Of a stretch of DNA of 64,000 nt, positions 7,672 through 16,983 are shown in pieces. A model generated the notes under the pieces. It was not told where the DNA came from and did not search any database. It was given only the letters and a program-made list of their open reading frames with translations. The translations under genes and the position numbers were made by a program. Source of the DNA: [Eubacterium] yurii subsp. margaretiae ATCC 43715 (lineage in GTDB: Bacteria > Bacillota > Clostridia > Peptostreptococcales > Filifactoraceae). Position 1 is the stretch's first letter. Each line of letters starts with the position of its first letter. The DNA is taken from positions 2,350,428-2,414,427 of the forward strand of contig GL405246.1 in assembly GCA_000146855.1 (NCBI GenBank), in the 5' to 3' direction.

Positions 7672-8838
7672 ATGGACAATCTTTTTATTAAAGTTATAAC
7701 AAGCCTTTTCGAAGCATCCGGCTTTGCTGCACTTGACTGGAGAAACATGCTGATGATTCTTATATCATTTGTACTTGTTTATCTTGCTATAGTTAAGCAG
7801 TTTGAACCATTGCTACTCTTACCGATAGCCTTTGGTATGTTCTTGTCCAATCTACCACTTGCAGGTTTGATGGCTGAGGCTGCTGAAGGTCAACCTTGGT
7901 ATTCTGCCGGTGTTCTAAGAATAATATACAGCGGTGTTAAGAGTAACCTCTTCCCTTGTCTGATATTCATGGGCGTAGGCGCTATGACTGACTTCGGTCC
8001 GTTGATTGCAAACCCTATAAGTCTTCTTTTGGGGGCTGCCGCACAATTAGGTATATATTCTGCCTTTACCTTTGCAAATGTTTCAGGACAATTTACAGCA
8101 AGACAGGCTGCTTCAATAGGTATAATAGGCGGTGCAGACGGTCCTACAGCAATATACATTACTAACAACCTTGCACCTGAGCTCTTGGCTCCGATAGCGG
8201 TTGCTGCTTATTCTTACATGGCTCTAATCCCACTTATCCAACCTCCTATAATGAAGGCACTTACTACTGAAAAGGAAAGAAAGGTAAAGATGGGACAGCT
8301 TAGAAAAGTAAGCAAGATAGAAAAAGTTGTATTCCCTATACTTGTTGTTCTATTCACTTCATTGTTACTACCATCAGTTGCTCCACTTTTGGGTATGCTG
8401 ATGCTTGGTAATCTATTTAGAGAATCAGGAGTTGTGGACAGACTTTCAAACACAGCTCAAAACGAATTGATAAACATAGTTACTATAATGCTCGGTCTCA
8501 CAGTAGGTGCTACTGCAAATGGTGAAATATTCCTACAACCGAGAACTCTTCTTATAATTGCTATGGGACTTGCAGCCTTTGCCTTCTCTACAGCAGGTGG
8601 AGTGCTATTTGGAAAATTGTTGTACTATGTTACAGGCGGAAAGATAAATCCTCTAATAGGATCAGCCGGTGTGTCTGCCGTTCCGATGGCAGCCAGAGTA
8701 TCACAGGTGGAAGGTGCGAAATACAACCCTACAAACTACCTTTTGATGCACGCTATGGGACCTAACGTTGCAGGCGTAATAGGCTCTGCAGTTGCAGCAG
8801 GATTCTTCATGCTTATAGCACAACTTGGTTATATATAA
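7672..8838 (+). CDS. gcdB: Glutaconyl-CoA decarboxylase beta subunit, Na+ pump
   Basis: A 388-residue membrane protein of the OadB/GcdB/MmdB family. It has many hydrophobic segments and the family signatures [10 protein letters not shown] and [11 protein letters not shown]. It decarboxylates carboxybiotin and couples this to export of sodium ions, conserving energy in glutamate fermentation. AAGGAGG lies 8 nt before the ATG. The order delta-gamma-beta matches known decarboxylase pumps. The choice of glutaconyl-CoA over methylmalonyl-CoA or oxaloacetate rests on the gctAB-gcdA genes downstream. Confidence 0.93.
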   Translation: MDNLFIKVITSLFEASGFAALDWRNMLMILISFVLVYLAIVKQFEPLLLLPIAFGMFLSNLPLAGLMAEAAEGQPWYSAGVLRIIYSGVKSNLFPCLIFMGVGAMTDFGPLIANPISLLLGAAAQLGIYSAFTFANVSGQFTARQAASIGIIGGADGPTAIYITNNLAPELLAPIAVAAYSYMALIPLIQPPIMKALTTEKERKVKMGQLRKVSKIEKVVFPILVVLFTSLLLPSVAPLLGMLMLGNLFRESGVVDRLSNTAQNELINIVTIMLGLTVGATANGEIFLQPRTLLIIAMGLAAFAFSTAGGVLFGKLLYYVTGGKINPLIGSAGVSAVPMAARVSQVEGAKYNPTNYLLMHAMGPNVAGVIGSAVAAGFFMLIAQLGYI

Positions 8839-9214
8839 GATGAGATGATTTTTTGCAACTTGACTTATACTTCGACCTGTGAATGAACCATATTCGTAGA
8901 TTGTTATGATATTTTAAGAAAAATATTCTTATTACAGACTTATCTTAAATCGGATATAAGCCTAACTATCTATTCCTAATAATGATAAGTCTTATGAGAT
9001 CAGGTTGCAAATTATATTTGAATTTGTATTTTTAATTAATTTTATTAAGATTATTATATTACTTAAATTAGAGACAGAGATATTTGCTTGATTATAATAG
9101 TGTTTTGTCGTCTTAATCTTCAAATATCAATATCTAAACTTTTGAAACAAGAAGTTAAAACTAAAAATGCGATAGTAAAGCGAAAGTTTAATCGCAAAAT
9201 ATATGGAGGACAAT
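8839..9214. other. Intergenic region between gcdB and gctA
   Basis: Holds a perfect 9-nt inverted repeat, AGACTTATC (8936-8944) and GATAAGTCT (8984-8992), and a smaller stem TGCGAT/ATCGCA just before the gctA ribosome binding site. No terminator with a T-tract was seen, so readthrough from gcdB or a new promoter are both possible. Confidence 0.4.
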
Positions 9215-10165
9215 ATGAGTAAAGTAATGAGTTTACACGATGCCGTTGCAAAATTTGTGCATGACGGCGATGCAATATCATTGGGCGGTTTTACCACAAA
9301 TAGAAAGCCTTATGCGGCTGTACATGAAATACTTCGCCAAGGTCAAAAGGACTTCGTAGTCTATGCAGGACCTGCAGGCGGAGACTGGGATATGCTTATA
9401 GGTCAAGACAGAGTTAAGGCATATATCAACTGCTATACTGCAAATTCAGGATATACAAACGTTGCAAGAAGATTCAGAAAGAAAATAGAAGACGGAACTT
9501 TGGTGTTTGAAGACTATTCACAAGATGCCATCATGCTGATGCTTCACGCTGCGTCACTTGGACTGCCTTACCTTCCTGTTAGATTGATGATGGGATCTGA
9601 CGTTGCTGATAAATGGGGAATAAGCAAGGAAGTAAGAGCAACTATAGACAAACTTCCTAAGGATAAACTTGTAGAAGTTGAAAATCCTTTCGTTCCCGGA
9701 GAAAGAGTCCTTGCACTTCCTGTACCTCAACTTGATTGTGCTATAATTCACGTACAAGTTGCATCTCCTGACGGTACTTGCTCTATAGAAGGAGATGAAT
9801 TCCACGATATAGACATAGCAATAGCTGCTAAGAGAGTAATAGTAACTTGTGAAACATTGGTAACAGATGAACATATAAGACTTAATCCATCTGCAAACTC
9901 AATACCTGGATTTTGCGTAGATGCAGTAGTTCATGCTCCACATGGCGCGCATCCGTCACAAGTGTATAACTACTATGACTATGACAAAGAATACTATATA
10001 GCTTATGACAAAGCAAGTAAGACTGATGAAGATTTCAAAGCCTTCCTTGATGAATGGGTATATTCAGTGAAGACTCACGAGGAATATCTTGAAAAACTAG
10101 GTGTAAACCGCTTGTTAAAATACACTAACGTACCTGGATTCGGTTATGCTACAAAGGTTAAATAG
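9215..10165 (+). CDS. gctA: Glutaconate CoA-transferase subunit A
   Basis: A 316-residue class I CoA-transferase alpha subunit. It begins MSKVMSLHDAVAKFVHDGD and contains GGFTTNRKPYAAVHEIL and INCYTANSG, closely resembling Acidaminococcus GctA as I recall it. With GctB it transfers CoA from acetyl-CoA or glutaconyl-CoA to 2-hydroxyglutarate in the hydroxyglutarate route of glutamate fermentation. GGAGG 6 nt upstream sets the start at 9215 rather than the ATG at 9203. The stop lies 13 bp before gctB. Confidence 0.92.
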   Translation: MSKVMSLHDAVAKFVHDGDAISLGGFTTNRKPYAAVHEILRQGQKDFVVYAGPAGGDWDMLIGQDRVKAYINCYTANSGYTNVARRFRKKIEDGTLVFEDYSQDAIMLMLHAASLGLPYLPVRLMMGSDVADKWGISKEVRATIDKLPKDKLVEVENPFVPGERVLALPVPQLDCAIIHVQVASPDGTCSIEGDEFHDIDIAIAAKRVIVTCETLVTDEHIRLNPSANSIPGFCVDAVVHAPHGAHPSQVYNYYDYDKEYYIAYDKASKTDEDFKAFLDEWVYSVKTHEEYLEKLGVNRLLKYTNVPGFGYATKVK

Positions 10166-10178
10166 GGAGGGCGAAAAA

Positions 10179-10976
10179 ATGGCTAATTATTCAAATTATA
10201 CAAATAAAGAAATGCAGGCTATAACTATAGCCAAGATTATAGAAGACGGACAAATCGTAATAGTGGGAACTGGTCTTCCACTTATAGGTGCATCTCTTGC
10301 AAAGAGAGTATTTGCTCCAAATTGTAAACTGATAGTGGAAAGTGGACTTATGGACTGCTCTCCTATAGAAGTGCCAAGAAGTGTCGGCGACAACAGATTT
10401 ATGGATCACTGCGCAGTACAATGGCCAAACATAAGATTTATAGGATTTGAAACAAATGAATGGCTACATGATGAAAAAAGAATGATAGCCTTCATAGGTG
10501 GAGCTGAAATAGATCCATACGGTAATGTAAACTCTACAAGCATGGGAGATTACAACCATCCTAAGACAAGATTTACAGGTAGTGGCGGTGCAAACGGAAT
10601 ATCTACTTTTGTAAATACTGTAATAATGATGCAACACGAGAAACGTCGTTTCACTGATAAGATAGACTATATCACAAGCCCGGGCTGGATAGACGGACCT
10701 GACGGCAGAGCTAAAAAAGGTCTGCCTACAAACAGAGGACCTATAGCAGTCGTTACTGACAGAGGCGTTATGAAATTTGACGAAAAGACTAAGAGAATGT
10801 ATCTTCATGGATACTATCCTACTTCATCTCCTGAAGATGTAAAAGAAAATACAGGATTTGAAATAGACGTTACAAGAGCTGTTCCATTGGAAGCTCCGGA
10901 TCCTGAAGTAATCAGAATGATAAGAGAAGAAATAGATCCGGGTCAAGCATTTATAAAAGTACCTAAGGAAGCTTAA
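10179..10976 (+). CDS. gctB: Glutaconate CoA-transferase subunit B
   Basis: A 265-residue beta subunit. The catalytic glutamate is visible as Glu54 in LIVESGLMDC, the same number as reported for the Acidaminococcus enzyme, where it forms the glutamyl-CoA thioester. Other family marks are GSGGANGIST and TDRGVMKFD. The start at 10179 has GGGAGGG upstream. It forms a hetero-oligomer with GctA, encoded immediately upstream. Confidence 0.93.
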   Translation: MANYSNYTNKEMQAITIAKIIEDGQIVIVGTGLPLIGASLAKRVFAPNCKLIVESGLMDCSPIEVPRSVGDNRFMDHCAVQWPNIRFIGFETNEWLHDEKRMIAFIGGAEIDPYGNVNSTSMGDYNHPKTRFTGSGGANGISTFVNTVIMMQHEKRRFTDKIDYITSPGWIDGPDGRAKKGLPTNRGPIAVVTDRGVMKFDEKTKRMYLHGYYPTSSPEDVKENTGFEIDVTRAVPLEAPDPEVIRMIREEIDPGQAFIKVPKEA

Positions 10977-11040
10977 TATATTTACAACTTAAAAGAATTT
11001 TACTCTATATAATATAAAAATTTAAAGAAAGGTGGCAATT

Positions 11041-12801
11041 ATGGGAAATTACTCAATGCATTCATATTTTCAAAATATGCCAAAAGTAGGTAAGGCTGTA
11101 AAAAGCTCAAATGCTGAAAACAGAGAGCTTTTCAAAGAAGTGGAAGCTCAAATCCACGCTTTGATAGAAGAAGCTGTAGCCTACGGAAGATCTGACGAAT
11201 CGCTTAACAAATCAGGTCAAATGACTGCAAAACAAAGAATAGAAGAACTAATTGACGAAGGTACTTGGTGCCCTCTAAATACAATATTCAACCCTGAAGA
11301 AAATCCTGACGGAACAACAGGTATCTTAAAAGGACTTGGAAGAATAGAAGGAAAATGGGCTGTAATAATAGCATCAGATAATAAGAAACTTGCAGGTGCA
11401 TGGATACCTGGACAAGCTGAAAACCTGCTTAGAGGTTCTGACACTGCAAAAAGACTTGGTATACCTCTTGTATACATCCTAAATTGTAGCGGTGTTAAGC
11501 TTGACGTACAAGAAAAAGTATATCCGAACAGACGTGGAGGCGGTACTCCGTTTTTCAGAAATGCTGAACTTGCACAAATGGGTATACCTGTAATAGTCGG
11601 TATATACGGAACAAACCCTGCAGGTGGCGGATACCACTCAATAAGCCCTACAATCTTGATAGCACATAAAGACGCCAACATGGCGGTAGGTGGAGCAGGA
11701 ATCCTTGGCGGTATGAACCCTAAGGGCTATATAGATGAAGAAGGTGCAGAACAAATCATAGAAGCTAATATGAACGCAGGCAAGCAAGATCCTCCTGGAG
11801 CTGTAAGAGTGCATTTTGAACAAACAGGCTTCTTTAGAGAAGTATACGAAGAAGAAGAAGGCGTACTTGACGCTATAAGAAAATACATGAGCTATATACC
11901 TGCTTACAATCTTGAATTCTTCAGAGTGGACGATCCTAAGCCTCCTATGCTTTCACAAGATGAACTTTATGATGTAGTGCCTATGAACCAAAAGAGAAGC
12001 TATGACGTATATGACGTAATAGGAAGACTGTTTGACGGCTCAGAATTCTTGGAATACAAAAAAGGCTACGGACCTGAAATGGTAACAGGACTTGCAAAGG
12101 TAAACGGCTTGCTTGTCGGTGTAATTTCCAACTTCCAAGGACTACTACCTAAGTATCCTGAATACAAGGAAAATTCTGCCGGAATAGGCGGAAAATTGTA
12201 CCGTCAAGGTCTTATAAAAATGAACGAATTTGTAACTCTTTGCGGTAGAGATAAGCTTCCTATAGTGTGGATACAAGATACTACAGGTATAGACGTGGGC
12301 GATGACGCTGAAAAAGCTGAACTTTTAGGTCTTGGTCAATCACTAATCTACTCTATTGAAAACTCAGACGTTCCTCAACTTCAAATAACTCTAAGAAAGG
12401 GTACTGCTGCTGCCCACTATGTAATAGGTGGACCTCAAGGTAACAATACAAACGCATTTGCCATAGGTACTGCTGCAACTGAAATCTACGTTATGAGCGG
12501 AGAAACTGCGGCTGTTGCTATGTACTCAAGAAGACTTGTAAAAGACAAGAAGGAAGGAAAAGATCTCCAACCTATAATAGACAAGATGAACAAGCTTATA
12601 AATGACTACACAGATAAGTCAAGACCACAAGCTTGTGCAAAATACGGCTTTGTTGATGAAATAGTAGATATGACTCTTTTGAGAAACTATGTTGAAGCAT
12701 TTACAGAAAGTTCATACCAAAATCCAAAATCAATATGCGCCTTCCATCAAATGCTTACACCAAGAGCAATAAGAGACTACGACAACGTATTTAGAAAATA
12801 A
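11041..12801 (+). CDS. gcdA: Glutaconyl-CoA decarboxylase alpha subunit (carboxyltransferase)
   Basis: A 586-residue carboxyltransferase with two crotonase-like halves, the usual length for GcdA. It transfers the carboxyl group of glutaconyl-CoA to biotin on GcdC, giving crotonyl-CoA. It contains NPAGGGYHSISPT and GGAGILGGMNPKG in the first half, and GGPQGNNTNAF in the second. AAGGTGG sets ATG 11041; a GTG nine bases upstream overlaps that site. With gctAB it forms a plus-strand operon, followed by a small hypothetical gene and a terminator. hgdABC is absent here. Confidence 0.93.
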   Translation: MGNYSMHSYFQNMPKVGKAVKSSNAENRELFKEVEAQIHALIEEAVAYGRSDESLNKSGQMTAKQRIEELIDEGTWCPLNTIFNPEENPDGTTGILKGLGRIEGKWAVIIASDNKKLAGAWIPGQAENLLRGSDTAKRLGIPLVYILNCSGVKLDVQEKVYPNRRGGGTPFFRNAELAQMGIPVIVGIYGTNPAGGGYHSISPTILIAHKDANMAVGGAGILGGMNPKGYIDEEGAEQIIEANMNAGKQDPPGAVRVHFEQTGFFREVYEEEEGVLDAIRKYMSYIPAYNLEFFRVDDPKPPMLSQDELYDVVPMNQKRSYDVYDVIGRLFDGSEFLEYKKGYGPEMVTGLAKVNGLLVGVISNFQGLLPKYPEYKENSAGIGGKLYRQGLIKMNEFVTLCGRDKLPIVWIQDTTGIDVGDDAEKAELLGLGQSLIYSIENSDVPQLQITLRKGTAAAHYVIGGPQGNNTNAFAIGTAATEIYVMSGETAAVAMYSRRLVKDKKEGKDLQPIIDKMNKLINDYTDKSRPQACAKYGFVDEIVDMTLLRNYVEAFTESSYQNPKSICAFHQMLTPRAIRDYDNVFRK

Positions 12802-12857
12802 AAAAGAAATCTTAACTTACTCATCATCTATTGTAGAGAAGAGGTAGGTGATCCAAA

Positions 12858-13172
12858 ATGATGACTTGGTTTACTATGCTTATTATCCCTCCTTTTGAAA
12901 GAATCATTGACTTGGAAAAGGTGGAAGAAATCAGCTTGAACAAGTTGAACAACAACATCGATGACGAAGAAATAAAGTTTATATTTTGCAACGACTTATC
13001 TGATGAAGATATGGCAAATCAAAATTTTTTCGAAGATACAATTAAACAGCTGAGGGTTTTTCAAAAAAAAAGAAGATATATAGGAGCTCTAAAAATCAAG
13101 GATGATGTGGTCGCAATAGTAAGCTATATAGATAGTGAAGACGACTGTGAAGATTTATATGATGAACTATAA
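12858..13172 (+). CDS. Small acidic hypothetical protein downstream of gcdA
   Basis: A 104-residue protein, not recognised. It starts MMTWFTMLIIPPFERI and is rich in Asp and Glu, ending in an acidic tail (DSEDDCEDLYDEL). No membrane segment or motif is clear. It has a GAGG site and lies 56 bp after gcdA and before the terminator at 13190, so it is probably cotranscribed with the glutaconate genes. The second ATG (12861) may be the true start. A role linked to the decarboxylase is only a guess from position. Confidence 0.6.
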   Translation: MMTWFTMLIIPPFERIIDLEKVEEISLNKLNNNIDDEEIKFIFCNDLSDEDMANQNFFEDTIKQLRVFQKKRRYIGALKIKDDVVAIVSYIDSEDDCEDLYDEL

Positions 13173-13189
13173 AAGATAAGATATATAAG

Positions 13190-13228
13190 ACGACCTGTAA
13201 TTAAAAAAGTTACAGGTCGTTTTATATT
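13190..13228 (+). terminator. Terminator of the gct-gcdA operon
   Basis: A perfect 11-bp stem, ACGACCTGTAA (13190-13200) with TTACAGGTCGT (13210-13220), followed by TTTTATATT. It closes the transcript after the small acidic gene. Confidence 0.9.
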
Positions 13229-13482
13229 AAACTAATCACTATTTATAATGCCAAGATTGTTATTTTAGCAAATTATTCGTTTTACAGATTATTAATAATC
13301 TTGCTGTAATAAAATTAATATAATTAACTTATGCATTAACTTTTATTTGATTGTATTAGATTATAGCTTTTAAAAAAGTAAAAATATAAAGAAATGCACT
13401 ATGATATTATAAGTGGTTATTAGCATTAAAAATTTAATAACAACTTTGTGTAAAAACTATCATAAATCCAGATATTCCAATG

Positions 13483-13511
13483 TTTACAAAAGTATTAATC
13501 CATGTTATAAT
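13483..13511 (+). promoter_or_regulatory. Predicted promoter upstream of gltS
   Basis: TTTACA (13483-13488) and TATAAT (13506-13511) with 17 nt between. This would give a leader of about 320 nt that holds a perfect 9-nt hairpin, TTTTGTAAT (13685-13693) with ATTACAAAA (13704-13712). The rest of the 600-bp gap (13229-13836) is AT-rich and shows nothing else I recognise. Confidence 0.45.
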
Positions 13512-13836
13512 CTTGCTTGTAATATTAATTTTTATGTGGGAAATTCTTATAGTATAACAATATATTGAACTGTTTGCATCAGATATTTTAGAATTTATAT
13601 GTATTAATTTAATTTTGTAAGTTGTTATCTTATGTTGGAGTCTGTTTTAAATATGGACATTCTTTGTATACATTCCATCTTATCTTTTGTAATGATATAA
13701 ATAATTACAAAAACTATACCAACTTTCTAATAAAGACAACTTTTATATTTATATGTAATCATTTTATTTAACCTGATGAGAGTTGATATTTGAAATATTA
13801 TAAAAGAATTCCCCTAATTTTAAGAAGGAGGAAAAA

Positions 13837-15051
13837 ATGGAAATTCCTGTTTTAAAACTTGGGACTTTCGAGGTTATGTTTATCGCTGTAATTGCAATAT
13901 ATATAGGCGAATTTTTCAGAGCAAAGCTCCCAATACTCAAAAAATACTGTCTACCGGCTCCGGTAGTAGGCGGTACCTTAGTATCAATCATCATAATGTG
14001 TTGTTATTATGCAAAATTATTCAATCCGGAATTTGATTATAAGACCGTAAATACCCTATTTTATTGCTGGTTCTTCGCTGCCAGTGGAGCCTCTGCAAGT
14101 ATGGCGCTACTCAAAAAAGGCGGTAAGTTGGTAATAATATTTGCTGTACTTGCTGCAGTGCTTTCCGCTCTTCAAAATACAGTGGCACTTGGAGTAGGCT
14201 CGCTCATGGGAGTAGATCCTCTTATATCTATGATGACAGGTAGTATACCTATGACAGGCGGACACGGAAACGCAGCCTCATTTGCCCCTGTTGCTGTAAA
14301 AGCCGGTGCAACTGCTGCAATGGAAGTTGCCATAGCTGCTGCAACATTTGGACTTATATCTGGCTCTATCTTGGGAGGACCTTTCGGCAACTTCCTTGTA
14401 AAAAAATTCAAATTTGAAGATCCCGCTCTTGACGGTAAGGAAGATGACACAAGCACTGAATCAACAAAGGTGATGTTGGATAAGAAAAATATAACTACAG
14501 GCGTATTATTGTTATGTATAGCCTGCGGTATAGGTCAGATAATATTCCTGCTTATAAAAGCTAGAGGAAAGGACTTCCCTATACACGTTTGCTGTATGTT
14601 TGGCGGTATCATGATAAGATTATGGCTTGACTCAAAAAAAGGCGACCATGAAAATCTATACGAAGCCATAGATACAATAGGTGATTTTTCATTGGCACTT
14701 TTCGTTTCAATGTCTATAGTTACAATGAAACTATGGCAATTAGCAGGTCTTGGACCACAACTTGCTGTACTTCTTATTGCTCAGGTAGTATTGATAGTAT
14801 CATTTTGTTTCCTACTTACCTTCCCATTGCTTGGCAAAAACTACGACGCCGCAGTAATGGCAGTAGGACATATGGGCTTTGGTCTTGGTGCTGTACCTGT
14901 ATCAATGACTACTATGCAAACTGTCTGCAAAAAATACAGATTTTCAAAGCTTGCATTTTTTGTAGTGCCTGTAATCGGAGGATTTATCAGTAATATTACC
15001 AATGCCCTTATAATTACGCAATTCCTAAATCTTGCGGCAGGTATGAGATAA
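13837..15051 (+). CDS. gltS: Sodium/glutamate symporter GltS
   Basis: A 404-residue membrane protein of the GltS family. It has about ten hydrophobic segments, the sequence PAPVVGGTLVS near the N-terminus, the re-entrant-type motif MTGGHGNAASFAP, and a matching GHMGFGLGAVPVS in the second half, in keeping with the inverted-repeat topology. It imports glutamate with sodium. AAGGAGG precedes the ATG. Placement next to the glutaconyl-CoA decarboxylase genes fits substrate supply for glutamate fermentation and use of the sodium gradient made by Gcd. Confidence 0.93.
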   Translation: MEIPVLKLGTFEVMFIAVIAIYIGEFFRAKLPILKKYCLPAPVVGGTLVSIIIMCCYYAKLFNPEFDYKTVNTLFYCWFFAASGASASMALLKKGGKLVIIFAVLAAVLSALQNTVALGVGSLMGVDPLISMMTGSIPMTGGHGNAASFAPVAVKAGATAAMEVAIAAATFGLISGSILGGPFGNFLVKKFKFEDPALDGKEDDTSTESTKVMLDKKNITTGVLLLCIACGIGQIIFLLIKARGKDFPIHVCCMFGGIMIRLWLDSKKGDHENLYEAIDTIGDFSLALFVSMSIVTMKLWQLAGLGPQLAVLLIAQVVLIVSFCFLLTFPLLGKNYDAAVMAVGHMGFGLGAVPVSMTTMQTVCKKYRFSKLAFFVVPVIGGFISNITNALIITQFLNLAAGMR

Positions 15052-15083
15052 TCTAAGCTGTTATGCTTATATGGAAATTCAAC

Positions 15084-15301
15084 TAATACTAAAGTTCAAC
15101 AGGATTACGGATAATATATCAAAAAGTTAATAATAAAGCAGTAATTCTTTGTTTTTTTATAAAATACTTGATGATATATCCGTAGAAATAAAATACAGGA
15201 TAAAATATCTTCAGTGTATTTATAATAAGTCATAAATAATATACTCTTATTTTAAAATTATTGATTAAAATTATCCACAAATTAAATTGATAATAGTATA
15301 A
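15084..15301. repeat. Divergent family-1 palindromic repeat after gltS
   Basis: The left end TAATACTAAAGTTCAACAGG, followed by ATTACGGATAA, and the right end ATTATCCACAAATTAAATTG, followed by ATAATAGTATA, are inverted counterparts of the family-1 ends, about 218 bp apart. The interior differs from other copies. Confidence 0.45.
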
Positions 15302-15320
15302 ATTGCAAAAATTTCCAATA

Positions 15321-15350
15321 AACAGGATGAGTCCTCATCCTGTTTTTTTA
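15321..15350 (+). terminator. Rho-independent terminator, probably of gltS
   Basis: AACAGGATGA pairs with TCATCCTGTT around a GTCC loop, followed by T6. It lies 270 bp after gltS, with a palindromic repeat in between. Confidence 0.85.
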
Positions 15351-15623
15351 TGCGATTAGACTTTACAAAAAACTCTCCAAGCACTATAATCTAAGGATAG
15401 CTGTATTTTTTTAAAATAAAAATTTATAAATATCAGATTTATATTTTTTGATTGGATAGATATGCAAGTACATTAGTAATATATTGTTGAACGCTTACAG
15501 TATATTATAGTTCAAATAATTTAATATTTAATACTTTTATATACTGCTTTAAAATATTGAAAGTATTAGATTATAGAAATTTTTAAAAAGCAAATTAATT
15601 TTATAATTTATAAAGGAGAAGCT

Positions 15624-16151
15624 ATGAAATATCCTACTTATCTGAAAAATCACGTCAAGGACATAAAGGACAAGTATCTGTCGACTATGACCATATGTGC
15701 CGACGACGGAAATGAAAATATAGAACTTTATTACTTCGGTCAGCTGATTGATGTAAAGGGCGAAAAAAGCAAGTATATCAGCGATAGTAATGATAAGCCA
15801 ATGCTGATAGTAGGCAGATACAAGGGAGAAGACTTTATCATCCACGACAATTCAAAGCATGGCTATGACAATATGTTCTGCGACATATACTCGCTTGAGC
15901 AGACAAACGACAGACCACTGGTAAAGCTTGATGTAGATGCCAAGAGATTTATCTTGGAAATAGGCTATTCCATAGACTATGACGATGAAAAAGAGGATTT
16001 TGACTACGATGAAAATGGCGATATGATACTTATAGATGGCAGAACTATGAGCTTTGAAGATGTGAAGATGAATGGATTTGACTATGTATCCCTGTCTTAT
16101 GAGGCACAAAACGGTGAAGTCATACAATTTGTAGATATAGAGTTGGCATAA
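15624..16151 (+). CDS. Hypothetical acidic cytosolic protein
   Basis: A 175-residue protein, not recognised. It has no signal peptide or membrane segment and is very rich in Asp, Glu and Tyr, with a run DYDDEKEDFDYDENGD near residues 119-134. AAAGGAGA lies before ATG 15624. The stop overlaps the region just before the SDR gene (1 bp between stop and ATG), so the two are cotranscribed and may be translationally coupled. The function is unknown. Confidence 0.7.
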   Translation: MKYPTYLKNHVKDIKDKYLSTMTICADDGNENIELYYFGQLIDVKGEKSKYISDSNDKPMLIVGRYKGEDFIIHDNSKHGYDNMFCDIYSLEQTNDRPLVKLDVDAKRFILEIGYSIDYDDEKEDFDYDENGDMILIDGRTMSFEDVKMNGFDYVSLSYEAQNGEVIQFVDIELA

Positions 16152-16152
16152 T

Positions 16153-16887
16153 ATGGGCAAAAATGTATTTATAACAGGTGCAAGCAGGGGCATAGGATAT
16201 GAAACAGCACTTGCCTTTGCAAATAAAGGCTTTGATATAGGCTTTAGCTATGTGCAAAATGACGAAAAAGCTGATATTTTAGAAGAAAAACTGCGTGAAA
16301 TAGGAGTAAATTCTTATAAATACAAGGCAGACGCAAGTAATTATAAGTCTATGGAAGAAGTAATAGAAGATTATATGAGCAAGGTAAGAAAAATAGACGC
16401 CCTAATATGCAATGCCGGTATATCGACCTACGGCACGATTACAGATATGAGCGTGGAAGAAATACAAAGGACCATTGAAACTAATATATATTCGGTGATT
16501 TATACCTGCAAACTCGTATCGCCCTATATGATTTCGCAAAAATCCGGCAGTATAGTAAATATGTCTTCTATGTGGGGTATTGTAGGTTCGTCGTGCGAGA
16601 GCATATACTCAGCGTCAAAGGGAGCTATAATCGCATTTTCAAAGTCCCTTGCAAAGGAGCTGGGACCTTCAAACATCAGAGTAAATGTACTTGCCCCCGG
16701 TGTAGTAATGACTGATATGATGAGCGACTTTACAAATGAAGATGTGGACTATCTCAAGCAAATGTCCGCCTTAAATGCAGTATCCTATCCCAAGGATATA
16801 GCCAAGAGCGTAGTTTTTTTATCTTCTGATGAGGCTATCTCGTATACCGGTCAGGTACTGAGTCCTAATTGCGGCATGGTCATATAA
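16153..16887 (+). CDS. SDR family oxidoreductase (FabG-like)
   Basis: A 244-residue classical short-chain dehydrogenase. It has the TGASRGIG dinucleotide-binding motif at about residues 8-15, CNAGI at about 88, and the catalytic Ser in VNMSSM with Tyr and Lys in YSASK. No other fatty-acid synthesis gene is nearby, so FabG itself is doubtful. The length and the end SYTGQVLSPNCG also resemble the clostridial reductases annotated as EF-P 5-aminopentanone reductase (YmfI). It is coupled to the preceding acidic hypothetical gene and followed by serS. Confidence 0.85.
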   Translation: MGKNVFITGASRGIGYETALAFANKGFDIGFSYVQNDEKADILEEKLREIGVNSYKYKADASNYKSMEEVIEDYMSKVRKIDALICNAGISTYGTITDMSVEEIQRTIETNIYSVIYTCKLVSPYMISQKSGSIVNMSSMWGIVGSSCESIYSASKGAIIAFSKSLAKELGPSNIRVNVLAPGVVMTDMMSDFTNEDVDYLKQMSALNAVSYPKDIAKSVVFLSSDEAISYTGQVLSPNCGMVI

Positions 16888-16983
16888 ATTTAAAAATAGG
16901 AGTTGTATATAATCATTAAATTTGATACAATAATAGGAATTTATTAACGTATCATACATAACTGAGAAAAGGAGTGACGAAAA

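Noticed and set aside
11217..11681. 154-residue minus-strand ORF opposite gcdA
   Set aside because: Shadow of a strongly conserved carboxyltransferase gene.
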